Under the pieces are notes generated by a model, which was not told where the DNA came from, ran no database searches, and saw only the letters and a program-made list of their open reading frames with translations. A stretch of DNA of 64,000 bases, taken from Photobacterium profundum (lineage in GTDB: Bacteria > Pseudomonadota > Gammaproteobacteria > Enterobacterales > Vibrionaceae). The stretch covers positions 248,001-312,000 of the forward strand of contig NZ_PYOD01000002.1 in assembly GCF_003026285.1 (NCBI RefSeq). The letters run 5' to 3'. The first letter of the stretch is position 1. Every line of letters starts with the position of its first letter. Positions 35,340 through 44,768 of this stretch are shown piece after piece. Both the position numbers and the translations under genes were made by a program.

Positions 35340-36763
35340 ATTGCAACCTCCACTTTCTTCACATCTGTTACGTTAGAACAAGATCCTGTGAGATCCATCT
35401 CGAGCGGAAGATCGAACAGTGCCGCCAATTGCTGTCGAAGGTATGTGATTTCATCATCACTAATTGTGGCAAGATTTAGTTGTACCCTATCGTGCTTAAT
35501 AACCCCGATGGCAGGCAGTGGCCAATTACGCATAACCTCTAACACTTTATCAGCAGATAAGCTGATGGCATTCACTTCTACCGACAACGATGGGCTTTGT
35601 TGATCAGGTAACGATCCCCCGCCAACCGTCATTTCAGATCGCACTATACGTAATCGTTCACCAAAACCTTCCACCAACTGTTGGGCTCTATTTTCGAGTG
35701 TAACTTCAGCTTGAGTGATAGAGCGTTCAGCAATACCTTGACCCGTTTTAAGCTGATTTAATTTGCGCACCGCCAGTTCTTCTAATAAGGAATAGACGAT
35801 ACGGCTTGGTCTGAAGGCACGCATCATCGGGTTTTTCTCTAAACGTTGAATTAACGACTGCTTGCCCGTCACCATGCCAGCTTGTGGACCACCAATGATT
35901 TTATCACCTGAAAAACAAACCAAGTCAGCACCCGCTTTTATGTAGCTCATTACGCTGGGTTCATCGGGTAAATTTTCTGTTGTTGTACCCGAGCCCTGAT
36001 CAACGGCCAATACCACGTGATCAGGTAGCAGATCGGCAAGATCTTTAATATCTGGCGATTGTGTAAAGCCGCGGATCTTAAAATTGGAAGTATGAACAAT
36101 GAGTACCATCGCGGTATTGTCAGTCACTGCATCAAGGTAATCATCAACAGTGGTGATATTGGTTGTACCCACTTCCACCAGCTTGGCACCCGATAGCGCT
36201 AAAATATCAGGAATACGAAAACCGCCACCAATTTGAATTTGCTCACCACGCGACACAATAACTTCTTTGCCTTTCGCGATTTCATGCAACATTAAATAAA
36301 TGGAAGACGCATTATTATTAACGACTAACGTATCTTCACCTTTGACTAAATAGTGCATTAATTGCTGCAAAAGCCCTTTACGTTTACCGCGCTTACCCGT
36401 GGTTAAATCTATTTCTAAATTACTATAATGCGTATTCACTTCGGTTACCGCTTGCCATACATCAGCATCTAACGGCGAACGCCCTAAATTTGTGTGAACA
36501 ATCACGCCCGTGCCATTAATAACACGCTGTAAACGTTGTTGATTGACTTGCCAGCATGCACATTCGATTCGGCTATATAGTATTTCAAGTGAAAAAGGGA
36601 CGTGCTCAGGATTACGTAAATGATCTTTTTTATATCCATTCACTTGCTCTCTGACAAGGTCAGCCACAACAGGTTGACTCAAGCGCTCGATATATGGCGA
36701 TAGAAAGGGTTGCTCTAACATTTTACCAATTTGAGGTATCGCAGATAAGGCGTTTACAGTCAT
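35336..36763 (-). CDS. selA: L-seryl-tRNA(Sec) selenium transferase SelA
   Basis: A 475-residue PLP enzyme converting seryl-tRNA(Sec) to selenocysteinyl-tRNA(Sec) with selenophosphate. The N-terminal domain reads IPQIGKMLEQPF; the PLP-lysine lies in CFSGDKIIGGPQAG near residue 290-300, and the VNNNASSIYLML block near 148 is typical. Length matches E. coli SelA (463). Upstream on the same strand lies selC, so the locus runs selC-selA-selB. A perfect 12-bp stem sits in the 5' region. Confidence 0.95.
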   Translation of the reverse strand: MTVNALSAIPQIGKMLEQPFLSPYIERLSQPVVADLVREQVNGYKKDHLRNPEHVPFSLEILYSRIECACWQVNQQRLQRVINGTGVIVHTNLGRSPLDADVWQAVTEVNTHYSNLEIDLTTGKRGKRKGLLQQLMHYLVKGEDTLVVNNNASSIYLMLHEIAKGKEVIVSRGEQIQIGGGFRIPDILALSGAKLVEVGTTNITTVDDYLDAVTDNTAMVLIVHTSNFKIRGFTQSPDIKDLADLLPDHVVLAVDQGSGTTTENLPDEPSVMSYIKAGADLVCFSGDKIIGGPQAGMVTGKQSLIQRLEKNPMMRAFRPSRIVYSLLEELAVRKLNQLKTGQGIAERSITQAEVTLENRAQQLVEGFGERLRIVRSEMTVGGGSLPDQQSPSLSVEVNAISLSADKVLEVMRNWPLPAIGVIKHDRVQLNLATISDDEITYLRQQLAALFDLPLEMDLTGSCSNVTDVKKVEVAI

Positions 36764-36789
36764 AATTAAAACCTGTTTTCATCAATCAC

Positions 36790-36817
36790 ATTAAATAACT
36801 ATTCATAGTTATTTAAT
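36790..36817. promoter_or_regulatory. perfect palindromic hairpin upstream of selA
   Basis: ATTAAATAACTA and TAGTTATTTAAT, each twelve bases, are perfect inverted repeats around TTCA. The right end lies 54 bases from the selA start codon and the left end 27 bases. It could be an operator or an mRNA hairpin; no U-run follows on the minus strand. Confidence 0.5.
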
Positions 36818-37095
36818 AAGACTCACTGAACAAATATTAACCTAACCGTTAAGTATTTATGGACGATTTAGTATGAGCTTATTTATAATTGGTGCGAGGA
36901 CAGAAGCGAAGAAAACAGTATTTTTAATAGACAATGAAACACTGAATCGAAGACTGTGAACGGTGTCATTTAAGACCACACCATGCCACCTTTCCTCTTT
37001 AAGAAGAATAAAATATGCATATTTTTCACTCTATGCGTATTTTAATAATTGATTGGTTTTTTATTTTAATAGTAAATTTTAATACTATTAAAATT

Positions 37096-37187
37096 TGGCG
37101 GAAGGAGCAGGAATCGAACCTGCCAAAGCCTATTCAGCTCACGTCGGTTTTGAAGACCGGGAGGGCCACCAGACCCCATCCACTTCC
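37096..37187 (-). tRNA. selC: tRNA-Sec (anticodon TCA)
   Basis: On the minus strand a 92-nt tRNA, encoded CCA included, starts GGAAGTGG and ends CTTCCGCCA. The anticodon loop CTTCAAA gives TCA, which reads UGA. The T arm is GCAGG-TTCGATT-CCTGC and a long variable arm (GAGCT..GGCTT) is present. By hand the acceptor arm is slightly irregular: with the 3' strand TCCTTCC, base pair six would be T opposite C. Surrounding minus-strand genes selA and selB complete the selenocysteine set. Confidence 0.92.
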
Positions 37188-37533
37188 GTATTTCGATGGG
37201 TTAAATATACATATTAAGATGATGATTTAGAAGTGATAAAACACAAAACCGTGACGTCATAGCCAAAGATAGTAAATGCCTGATTTTATTTCTAATTTAG
37301 CCTACTGAGTAACATTTTTAATGTGCGACTTAATGTACTCATCATTGCATATAAACACCGATTTAAACTGTCAAAAACAAGTCATTAACACATAGCAATC
37401 ATTATAGTTACCGCATTAAAAAAACAGCGTATAAATACGCCACTTTTATATAAAACAAGACATGGCAACACAACATATCTCATCGTATATTTTATAATTA
37501 CAGACAAGTTATTTATATATTAGGAATATAATC
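37188..37533. other. intergenic region between tRNA-Sec and grdX
   Basis: AT-rich divergent promoter region for selC (minus) and grdX (plus). No further structure was recognised. Confidence 0.4.
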
Positions 37534-37956
37534 TTGCGATTAGATAAGTTTGAAATCATTACGAACAACCCTTTAGTTTGTAAAACGATTAGTCGTATCA
37601 ATCATACACAGGAGAACACCTTGTATGATGTATTAACTGTTGCTAGAGATCGTATTCATCTTGGTGCAAAAATAATTTCTCATCCTCTCGCGGGCAGTGT
37701 TAAACCGCATGAAACACCTTATAGAAGTATTATATTAAGCCATTCCAATGACGAGCTTGATTTCCAGTCACTGAATACGCTAGAACAAGCAATTGAGCGC
37801 TATCAAGTGCTATGTAAAAACAACCCCGGTCATTTAACACTGACATCAGCAAACATTGTTGAACGTTACGAGGAAAAGAAACGCAATGATTTCCAGCTTA
37901 TTGATTGCCAGCTGATCAAATCAAGCTTGAGTTCATTTGGCTTACATCTGGACTAA
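37534..37956 (+). CDS. grdX: GrdX family protein
   Basis: A 140-residue protein of the GrdX family, known as a gene of unknown function beside clostridial glycine reductase operons. The segment ISHPLAGSVKPHETPYRSII (residues 50-69) is the family signature. The start is a TTG at 37534, preceded by AGGAA; no ATG lies near. It is on the opposite strand to the grd genes and converges on them, sharing the terminator at 38033-38060, whereas in Clostridia it usually stands upstream in the operon. Function unknown; a regulatory or assembly role has been suggested. Confidence 0.8.
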   Translation: MRLDKFEIITNNPLVCKTISRINHTQENTLYDVLTVARDRIHLGAKIISHPLAGSVKPHETPYRSIILSHSNDELDFQSLNTLEQAIERYQVLCKNNPGHLTLTSANIVERYEEKKRNDFQLIDCQLIKSSLSSFGLHLD

Positions 37957-38032
37957 TACCAATCTAAATAAGAATCTGATCATCCTTGCTGCTTTACAAG
38001 TAGTGCGTATTTTTTTCTTAATCTACACCTAC

Positions 38033-38060
38033 AAAAAGACCTGCATCTGCAGGTCTTTTT
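38033..38060. terminator. bidirectional terminator between grdX and grdB
   Basis: AAAAAGACCTGCA pairs with TGCAGGTCTTTTT, a 13-base perfect inverted repeat with a very short loop and U-runs in either direction. It serves both convergent transcripts. Confidence 0.85.
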
Positions 38061-38086
38061 TTATCTACTGTATGATTTACATTTGC

Positions 38087-39385
38087 TTAGAATACAGTTT
38101 GCTCTGAAATATCAGTTTGAAGTGCCACTAATGATTTCTCAACAATTTGACGGCGATTATACAACTCTTCTTCAGGTTGCATCGCTGGATTACCCAATGG
38201 ATATGGGATCGCAATTGCTGGAACAATACGGTTAGCACCAACTGTTTTAGAGATAGGAACTACTGTTGCTATGTGAACTACAGGCATTACTTTTTCGATT
38301 TCTTTAACCATCGTTGCGCCGCAACGTGTGCAAGTGCCTCAAGTGGAGGTGAATATAGCGGCAGTCACCCCTGCTTGTTGTAGTTTCATCGCAATTTCTG
38401 CACCATATTCTTTTGACTTAGCAACCGCAGTACCGTTACCGACTGTGCTGTAGAACATGTTGTGCAGGCTACCAATGACACCTTCGCGTTCCATATCGCG
38501 TAATACGTCAACAGGTAAAACACGGTTCGGGTTATCGTTACATGCAACAGGGTCGTAACCACCATGTGCTGTTTCATGTGTTGCACACGTTATTGTGTCT
38601 AACCCTTCAATGCTGTACTCACCGTACTTTGATGCACTTGATGATTCGATATGGTCAGGGTTACCTTTTGGTACCACACCACCCGATGTAACCAAGGCAA
38701 TTTTAGCTTGGCTTAATAGCCCAATCGCTGGTTGAGGGTCTACACGGTCAAATACCGGCATTGGGTATTCAGTCGTAAATTCAGGACCCGCAAGTTTAGC
38801 AATCAACAAATCAACCGCACGCGTTGCACCACGCTTTTCAGCAAAGTAGTTCACACGAATACCGCGAGGCATGTAGCCTTCTTCCGCAGGGTCGCCTAGC
38901 TCACCGTCGGTTTCAATAAAGCGATTGATCAACTTCACCATTGCAGGAATAGCTTGGCGCATACTTGCCGCGCTGTTGCCAGTTTCTGCCATGTAAGCGT
39001 ATTGACCAAATAGCTCGTAGCCTGGGTTTTCGACGTACATGCCTGAAATAGTTTTAATACCCATTTCATGAGCAACTTTCGCTACCGTACCACAAGCCAT
39101 ACCATAACGACCGGCGTTAAAGGCAGGGCCAGCAACAACAAGATCTGGCTTTAGTTGAGCCAAGATTTCTTGCAAGCTATGGCAGCAAAGGCTTTCATTT
39201 TCGTTTAGGTATGAATCACCACAGATAATGGTATGCGTTACTTCTGCCTTGTCTTTCAACATAGTATTGATTTGAGAACCAACACCCACAGAACCTTCAA
39301 CCACTTCCATTGGAATGTGGGCCATTTCTTCGCCACCCTTTTGGGCAAAAAACTGGTTCAAATAATAAACAACTCTAAGTGTCAT
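38087..39385 (-). CDS. grdB: glycine reductase selenoprotein B, substrate-binding subunit, with Sec at residue 349
   Basis: A 432-residue subunit of protein B. The in-frame TGA at 38341-38339 is read as selenocysteine in the motif FTSTU-GTCTRCGA; the motif U-x2-C-x2-C matches clostridial GrdB (UxxCxxC, where Sec lies near residue 350). Protein B binds glycine as a Schiff base on the GrdE pyruvoyl group and cleaves the C-N bond; Sec takes up the carboxymethyl group as a selenoether for GrdA. The start MTLRVVYYLNQFFAQKGGEE matches the family. A candidate SECIS hairpin follows the TGA at once. Ordinary translation would stop at 348 residues and leave an 83-residue tail that starts downstream of any start codon, which argues strongly for readthrough. 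Confidence 0.92.
38312..38326 (-). promoter_or_regulatory. candidate bacterial SECIS hairpin in grdB
   Basis: CGTTGC, loop GGC, GCAACG: a perfect 6-bp stem beginning 13 bases after the UGA with a G-rich loop at 19-21. Bacterial SECIS elements place a short hairpin with a guanine-rich loop at about this distance. Confidence 0.55.
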
Positions 39386-39398
39386 CTGACTATCCTCT

Positions 39399-40691
39399 TT
39401 AACAGGCTTTGGTTGTTAGGAAATGGAAACCTAACTCGCTTGTCGCGCCGATAATGGCTTGAAGTTCAACCGTAATCGAACCATCTTCATGTAAGCTTCC
39501 GTTAAAGCCACCCGCAACGATATCTGCATAGCGATCATGACCGATAACACGGTTCATCGCTGGCAACGTAATTAGCTGGTTAGCATTACCGTTTGTTACA
39601 ACAGCATCTGCACTCTTATGTGAATCAGCAAGTGATTGGCTTTCACCGTTTTGTCCTGCGTATTCATCGGTTAACAGTACAGTTTGGATACCTGCTGCTT
39701 CGAGTTTTGAACAGTTCATCATTAGATCAGCATCTGGGTTACCAAAGCCTTCTTCACTGACGATTGCTGCATCCCAACCCATTTGTTTAGCAAGCTTAAC
39801 CACAAAGTTTGAGGAGCGTTCTTTGTCACGTAATGTGACATTTTCGTTAGTCACAATCACACCCATGAAGTTGTAATCAACACCATGGTGGCGATATAAA
39901 TCATAAATCACAGGGCTGTTCTGGTGTACATAGCTGGTGTTTTTATCACAAGCCGATACACAGTTACCGCTAATGATTGCCCCGTCCATAACTTCAGTTG
40001 GGTACATCAATGTTGGTAAAATACCTTTCACATCTACGCCGTAGTAGTAGGTATCATGCAGTAAGCCTTGGCTTTGTAGCATGTATACATAACCGACTTT
40101 AGGCAGTGTAGGATGTTGTGCCGCTTGCTCTAGCAATGGCTTGGTTTCGTATGTTTCGATTTCGTCAGGTGTAATATGCTCACCTAACTTACCAATCCAA
40201 CGTCCTGCTTCTAACCCAACAAGGCGTACAACGGCTTCATGATCATACTGATTACAGCTTTCTTCCACTTCACATTGAATAACTAGGTTCAATGTTCTTG
40301 AGAATGGGGTGAACTCTGCACCCGGACCGCTCATGTCGATGATGCCTTCTTGGAAACCAACGATTTCACCCGTTGTTACCACTGCCATACCTTTTAATAC
40401 ATGGGTACGACCTTCACCAACCATGGTTTCTTCACCCAGATGACGACCTGGGAAAATATCACCACCGCCAGACACTTTTACGCGAGGTTCAATGGCATCT
40501 TTCACTGGCATAATACGAGTACTATCACCAGGTTTTGCAATGCTTAGCTCTATAGAACGAATACGGTGGTCTAATTCACACAAGTAACCTTTCAGTGCGT
40601 GCTCATCAATTACTACCGTGTTTTCTTTAATTTCACTGGTTGACCCAAAAGCCAAATCGCGAATATTAATATTGCCTAATTCGAGTTTCAT
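39399..40691 (-). CDS. grdE: glycine reductase protein B, pyruvoyl-forming proprotein
   Basis: A 430-residue precursor that splits between Asn243 and Cys244 (SGNCVSACDKN) to give two subunits, the second starting with a pyruvoyl group that binds glycine. The N-terminal half carries GGGDIFPGRH and EAGRWIGKLG blocks; the C-terminal half VIVTNENVTLRDKERSSNFV and GFNGSLHEDGSITVEL. I place the start at ATG 40691, with GGAG six bases upstream; a further eight codons to 40715 are open but without a Shine-Dalgarno. Sits between selD and grdB with a 13-base gap to grdB. Sarcosine (GrdG) and betaine (GrdI) homologues are similar, so the exact substrate cannot be fixed from sequence alone. Confidence 0.9.
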   Translation of the reverse strand: MKLELGNINIRDLAFGSTSEIKENTVVIDEHALKGYLCELDHRIRSIELSIAKPGDSTRIMPVKDAIEPRVKVSGGGDIFPGRHLGEETMVGEGRTHVLKGMAVVTTGEIVGFQEGIIDMSGPGAEFTPFSRTLNLVIQCEVEESCNQYDHEAVVRLVGLEAGRWIGKLGEHITPDEIETYETKPLLEQAAQHPTLPKVGYVYMLQSQGLLHDTYYYGVDVKGILPTLMYPTEVMDGAIISGNCVSACDKNTSYVHQNSPVIYDLYRHHGVDYNFMGVIVTNENVTLRDKERSSNFVVKLAKQMGWDAAIVSEEGFGNPDADLMMNCSKLEAAGIQTVLLTDEYAGQNGESQSLADSHKSADAVVTNGNANQLITLPAMNRVIGHDRYADIVAGGFNGSLHEDGSITVELQAIIGATSELGFHFLTTKAC

Positions 40692-40762
40692 TTGTTTCTC
40701 CAAACAAGCGTCCATTGGGGGAAGTCTGTCGCCTTCACAAATTGTGTATCAAGAATGGTGCA

Positions 40763-41809
40763 TCAAGAAACTTTGATGCCACGTCCTGATTCGGCGTAGC
40801 CAACCACCCAACATGATTCTCCAGTATTGCTAAATTCAAGTAATAAGGATTCGAGACAATCTTTGGGTACTGTTGCTAGCAAACCGCCAGAGGTTTCTGG
40901 GCAGCATAATTTTTGTTGCCAGCTTTCATCTAATTCAGGTGCAAACTCAATATCATCTTTATAGGCTTCAAGGTTACGATTCGCGCCACCAGGGAAAATA
41001 CCTTGTGCTGCGTAATCTTCTGCCCCCAACAAAAATGGCACTTGGTCAGCAATGAAATGCATACATACATCGCTTTTTTCTGCCATTTCTAGGGCGTGGC
41101 CTAGCAATGAATAACCGGTTACATCAGTACATGCTTTAATTGGGTACTTAACAAAAATCTGAGCCGCGTTGCGATTGAGTTTTTTCATACTGTCGGTTGA
41201 CGTTTGAATCGACTCTTGGCTCGCTTTGCCTCGCTTGGCTGCGGTAGAAATTACGCCAGTACCTAAAGGTTTAGTTAGTACTAATACATCCCCGCTTTCA
41301 ACAGCGGCTTTGGTTTGCACTTTTGATGGATGAATCATACCCATAACCGATAAACCAAATTTTGGTTCATCGTCTTCCACTGTGTGGCCACCAACCAGTA
41401 CTGCTCCAGCTTCACGGACTTTATCCGCACCGCCTTTCAGTATCTGACCAACAACCTCTTGTGGAAGATCTACTGGGACGCAAAAAATATTCATCGCTAA
41501 TGTTACTTGTCCGCCCATGGCGTACACATCGCTTAGTGCATTTGCAGCTGCAATCGCACCAAAGTCGTAAGGGTCGTCAACAATTGGCGTAAAGAAATCC
41601 AATGTTTGAATAACCGCAACATCATCGTTAATTTTATAAACGGCAGCATCGTCACTTACCGCCAGCCCAACCATTAAGTTGGGGTAATCTTGTTCGGGAA
41701 ACAGGGGTGAAATGGTCTGCAGAACCTGCGCCATGGCCTTAGGGCCTATTTTGGCCGCTCACCCTGCTTTTTTGGTCATCTGCGTTAGACGCATTGCTTT
41801 ATCTGTCAT
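40763..41809 (-). CDS. selD: selenophosphate synthetase SelD, itself with Sec at residue 17
   Basis: A 348-residue enzyme making selenophosphate from selenide and ATP. In-frame TGA at 41761-41759 falls exactly at the catalytic residue: KKAG-U-AAKIGPKA, where E. coli has Cys17 in GCGCKI-like context. The full start MTDKAMRLTQMTKKAG comes from the ATG at 41809. Without readthrough the protein would start internally at 41734 and lack the catalytic residue and Lys20. Glycine-rich and aspartate motifs VGGHTVEDDEPKFGLSV and GGLLATV are present. It lies in the grd operon between grdD and grdE, which is unusual. Confidence 0.92.
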
Positions 41810-41946
41810 CTCTAATTTCCTTAGAAGTGGACGGTAAGAGCGCATACCGTTTATTCAATCAATGTTTTGCGCTCAGCGTATGTTTTGATTCTTATCGTGT
41901 TTTTTATCTAATGCTTTATCTAGTATGTTTATCGCTAAATAAAACC

Positions 41947-43143
41947 TTATAAATATTTCGCTTCTACCAATTTGGCTTTAGCGGCTTCTTTATCTTCTTT
42001 GGCAACCAGAATAATGGGGCCTGTACATCCCATACCCGTGCGGGCAAAAATGTTCATTTTCCATAACACCTGACAAGCATCTTCAATCTCTAAAATATCA
42101 ATGCCGCCAATATCGGTATCGGTCACTTTTTCAGGAGGGGAAACAACATCAGCCTTAACATCTGATTTAGCGTCAGTAGCAACAGGTTGCTTGTATTTAT
42201 TAACTAAATTGTTAATGCCAGCTAATGATGCAGCTTCCCATTCTTCATTCACTCGCTTCATTACCCCTCCCTTTGCTGCATCTGCGCATAAGCGGATTGC
42301 GCCAGCAACAACAGGAGCACCAGAAGCGCGTGAAATAATGCTAACTAATTGCCCATCAGCACAGCCATCCTTGCTTAACCCCGGTCCATAACCAAAGCCA
42401 GATGCTTCAAAGCTGCCGCCAGTAGTAAAAGATGAGAACATCTTCATCAGTAAGTTGCCGGTTAAGCTGTCTGTTACCATGACATCCGGTGTACCGCGTA
42501 ATAAATCATTACCACGCATTGCAATACCACCATCAGCCCTAGACGAGTCAGCAAAATGAATATCATAACCAGCCTGTTGCAGCTCTTTTAAGCCACGTTC
42601 GCACTGGGCTGCACCATCAATATTCAACACACCAACACTTGGTTTTTCAATGCCACTCGCTTTCGCTAATGCAATACCGTAAATAGTATTTTTCAACAAC
42701 GCAGCTTGACGATTCGTGTCTGATGTACCAGTAGTTGAGGCGATAAACATTTCACGACCAGTTCCTGGCGTAACAACTTTACCCATCGTGCTCACCCCTA
42801 ACGGGAAGGCATAATGCAGTGTCACACAACCATCGATTTGTTTATCAGCAAATAACTGCTCCATCACTTGATGACATTCAGTTAGCTCGCTTGCAGGATG
42901 ATGTTCAAACTCACCCGCTTGCTCACCACCAATTAAAACAAGTTCGATATCACTATATTGGCGTGACACAAGCTGCGCGCCATGAAGCAATTCAGCTTCA
43001 CCTAACTCGCTACCAATAAGCGTTAAACCAATACGTGTTTTACGAGCACATTGCCCAGACAATAAGCCATCGGCCATCGCATTGAAGGTATCAGAAAGTT
43101 GTTGATTGATGTGTTGATTGCCTTGTTGATTGGCATTTTGCAT
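41947..43143 (-). CDS. grdD: glycine reductase complex protein C, beta subunit
   Basis: A 398-residue subunit of protein C, which with GrdC takes the carboxymethyl-selenoether from GrdA and yields acetyl phosphate. GrdD resembles phosphotransacetylase/PlsX proteins: GFGYGPGLSKDGCADG, the phosphate-binding MVTDSLTGNLLMKMFSSF and the C-terminal GCTGPI block with a conserved cysteine are visible. The start at 43143 has GGAGG five bases upstream and lies after the grdC stop; an earlier ATG at 43155 overlaps it. A Lys/Ala/Asp-rich low-complexity linker lies near residues 315-335. Next gene downstream is selD. Confidence 0.9.
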   Translation of the reverse strand: MQNANQQGNQHINQQLSDTFNAMADGLLSGQCARKTRIGLTLIGSELGEAELLHGAQLVSRQYSDIELVLIGGEQAGEFEHHPASELTECHQVMEQLFADKQIDGCVTLHYAFPLGVSTMGKVVTPGTGREMFIASTTGTSDTNRQAALLKNTIYGIALAKASGIEKPSVGVLNIDGAAQCERGLKELQQAGYDIHFADSSRADGGIAMRGNDLLRGTPDVMVTDSLTGNLLMKMFSSFTTGGSFEASGFGYGPGLSKDGCADGQLVSIISRASGAPVVAGAIRLCADAAKGGVMKRVNEEWEAASLAGINNLVNKYKQPVATDAKSDVKADVVSPPEKVTDTDIGGIDILEIEDACQVLWKMNIFARTGMGCTGPIILVAKEDKEAAKAKLVEAKYL

Positions 43144-43155
43144 AACAACCTCCAA

Positions 43156-44691
43156 TCACTTATTAGCGTTAAGTAAGTTTTCTGCAACGTCACGCATTGC
43201 TTGCGCCACAATTTGCTTCACTTGTGCTTCATCGAACTGCGCCGCTTGTTTGCCTGTGTTTTTCTGAACCACAAAGCTCAAGCCATCGAACAAGTTAGTC
43301 ATTCGACCTAAGAACAAGCTACCTTTACCAACCATCATGAAATTATTGATTTCACCATTCATGATCATGTCACGACCGAAGCCTAAGAAAGGTACACCCG
43401 ATGGGATATGGCCTTGCGTAGGAGCGAAACCTGTCATGCCATGCTCTTTCACAAAATCAAGTAACTGCGTACGCTCTAGCTGTCCTTCTTTCACGGCTAA
43501 GGCGGCAATCATTTTGTAATTAGACTCAGGAACATTACCTGCGCCTGCGGGTTTGGTAATTTCTGGGTTTTGCATTTCAACAGAATATTTATCAATATCT
43601 GTCATTGCCATGCCCGCATCTTTTAGCGGCTTAGCAATCAATGCAGTCATCACAGCTTGTGGTGATGAACCCGTACCAATCTGATGGCGACCAACAATGT
43701 CGGTATTGATCATTGGGCTAACACCGTCATTTTCGCTGACGACACAAGCAAAACCGGCAAGGCAGTCTTCTAGCACTGGCATGTTATTTTTCACATGGTC
43801 ACGCCCGTTCATGCCCAATTTGGCAACAGCACCACCAGCAACAACCATGACGTTTTTAAAAATTCCCGCTTTCACGAGTGCAGCGGCCAATGTCATTGCA
43901 TGAGCAGGTGCTGCGCAGAAACCACGCACATCTGAACCCGTTGCCGTCACACAACCCACGCTTTCACCAATCGCTTTAGCAAAGTTACCGCCACCGCGTT
44001 GATTAATATCGCCACATGCTTCTTCTGAACATTCAATAATGTAGTCAATCTCAGCCACATCAATGCCTTGGCGTTTCAGGTTCATTGCAGACATGACACC
44101 TGATGCTTTGGTACATAGATTTTCAAGCATGATATGGGCAGAAAGATTTTCATCTTCATCGTGTGCAGCTTTCACACAACCGATAATTTCACCATTAAGC
44201 ATTAATACTTCAGCTTGATGAGATTCATGTAAAGCAAGTACTTCATCACGCGTAATCAGCTGATGACCCGCTAATAAATCAGTGTCGCCGTACAAAGCAT
44301 GATGACAAATTTGGCTATGGTACTTTTCAATAAATTCAGCGGTAAAGCACACCAAATTAAACACATCAACGTGGTTTAACATGGCGTAGAAATGTTCTTG
44401 CGAGTTAATCTCGCCGTATTTACCTTCTGCCGATGTAGATTCTTTAATATTGAACCAAGGCTGAGGTAAATCAGATAATTGTTGGGGAGTAATATTGCCG
44501 ATATAACATTGGTTTGCGGGGTAACTCACTACGTCAGAAAATGGACGAAGATGTGTACCTAGATTGGCTAAATAATTATCTTGAGGATCATTTTTAGCAC
44601 GAGCAGCAACTTGTGCCGACCCATTGTGAATCAAGATATCAGGTGTATGAGCCAATACATAGCTCACCCCTTTAATAACTGCGTATCCCAT
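43156..44691 (-). CDS. grdC: glycine reductase complex protein C, alpha subunit
   Basis: A 511-residue subunit of protein C that resembles FabH/ketoacyl-synthase III-like thiolases. Landmarks: IIECSEEACGDINQRGGGNF with a cysteine, VKAGIFKNVMVVAGGAVAKLGMN, and a GHIPSGVPFLGF segment. The active-site cysteine carries an acetyl thioester that is then passed to phosphate. I start at ATG 44691 (GGAG five bases before); the frame is open to 44736 but the extra 15 residues are not family-like. Between grdA2 and this gene are two inverted repeats. The gene ends at 43156 next to grdD. Confidence 0.9.
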   Translation of the reverse strand: MGYAVIKGVSYVLAHTPDILIHNGSAQVAARAKNDPQDNYLANLGTHLRPFSDVVSYPANQCYIGNITPQQLSDLPQPWFNIKESTSAEGKYGEINSQEHFYAMLNHVDVFNLVCFTAEFIEKYHSQICHHALYGDTDLLAGHQLITRDEVLALHESHQAEVLMLNGEIIGCVKAAHDEDENLSAHIMLENLCTKASGVMSAMNLKRQGIDVAEIDYIIECSEEACGDINQRGGGNFAKAIGESVGCVTATGSDVRGFCAAPAHAMTLAAALVKAGIFKNVMVVAGGAVAKLGMNGRDHVKNNMPVLEDCLAGFACVVSENDGVSPMINTDIVGRHQIGTGSSPQAVMTALIAKPLKDAGMAMTDIDKYSVEMQNPEITKPAGAGNVPESNYKMIAALAVKEGQLERTQLLDFVKEHGMTGFAPTQGHIPSGVPFLGFGRDMIMNGEINNFMMVGKGSLFLGRMTNLFDGLSFVVQKNTGKQAAQFDEAQVKQIVAQAMRDVAENLLNANK

Positions 44692-44720
44692 TGTCACTCC
44701 TGCATCCGAGCCGGATATGA

Positions 44721-44748
44721 GATTCGAGCCTGTCATCAGACTCGAATC
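44721..44748 (-). promoter_or_regulatory. intercistronic hairpin 1 between grdA2 and grdC
   Basis: GATTCGAG (44721-44728) and CTCGAATC (44741-44748) are perfect inverted repeats of eight bases, lying 30 bases before the grdC start. No U-run follows, so it is more likely an mRNA-stability or processing hairpin than a terminator. Confidence 0.5.
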
Positions 44749-44768
44749 GGTATTGATGAGAAGATATC

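Noticed and set aside
37015..37230. 71-codon plus-strand reading frame
   Set aside because: It runs through the antisense of tRNA-Sec; the match to selC explains the sequence.
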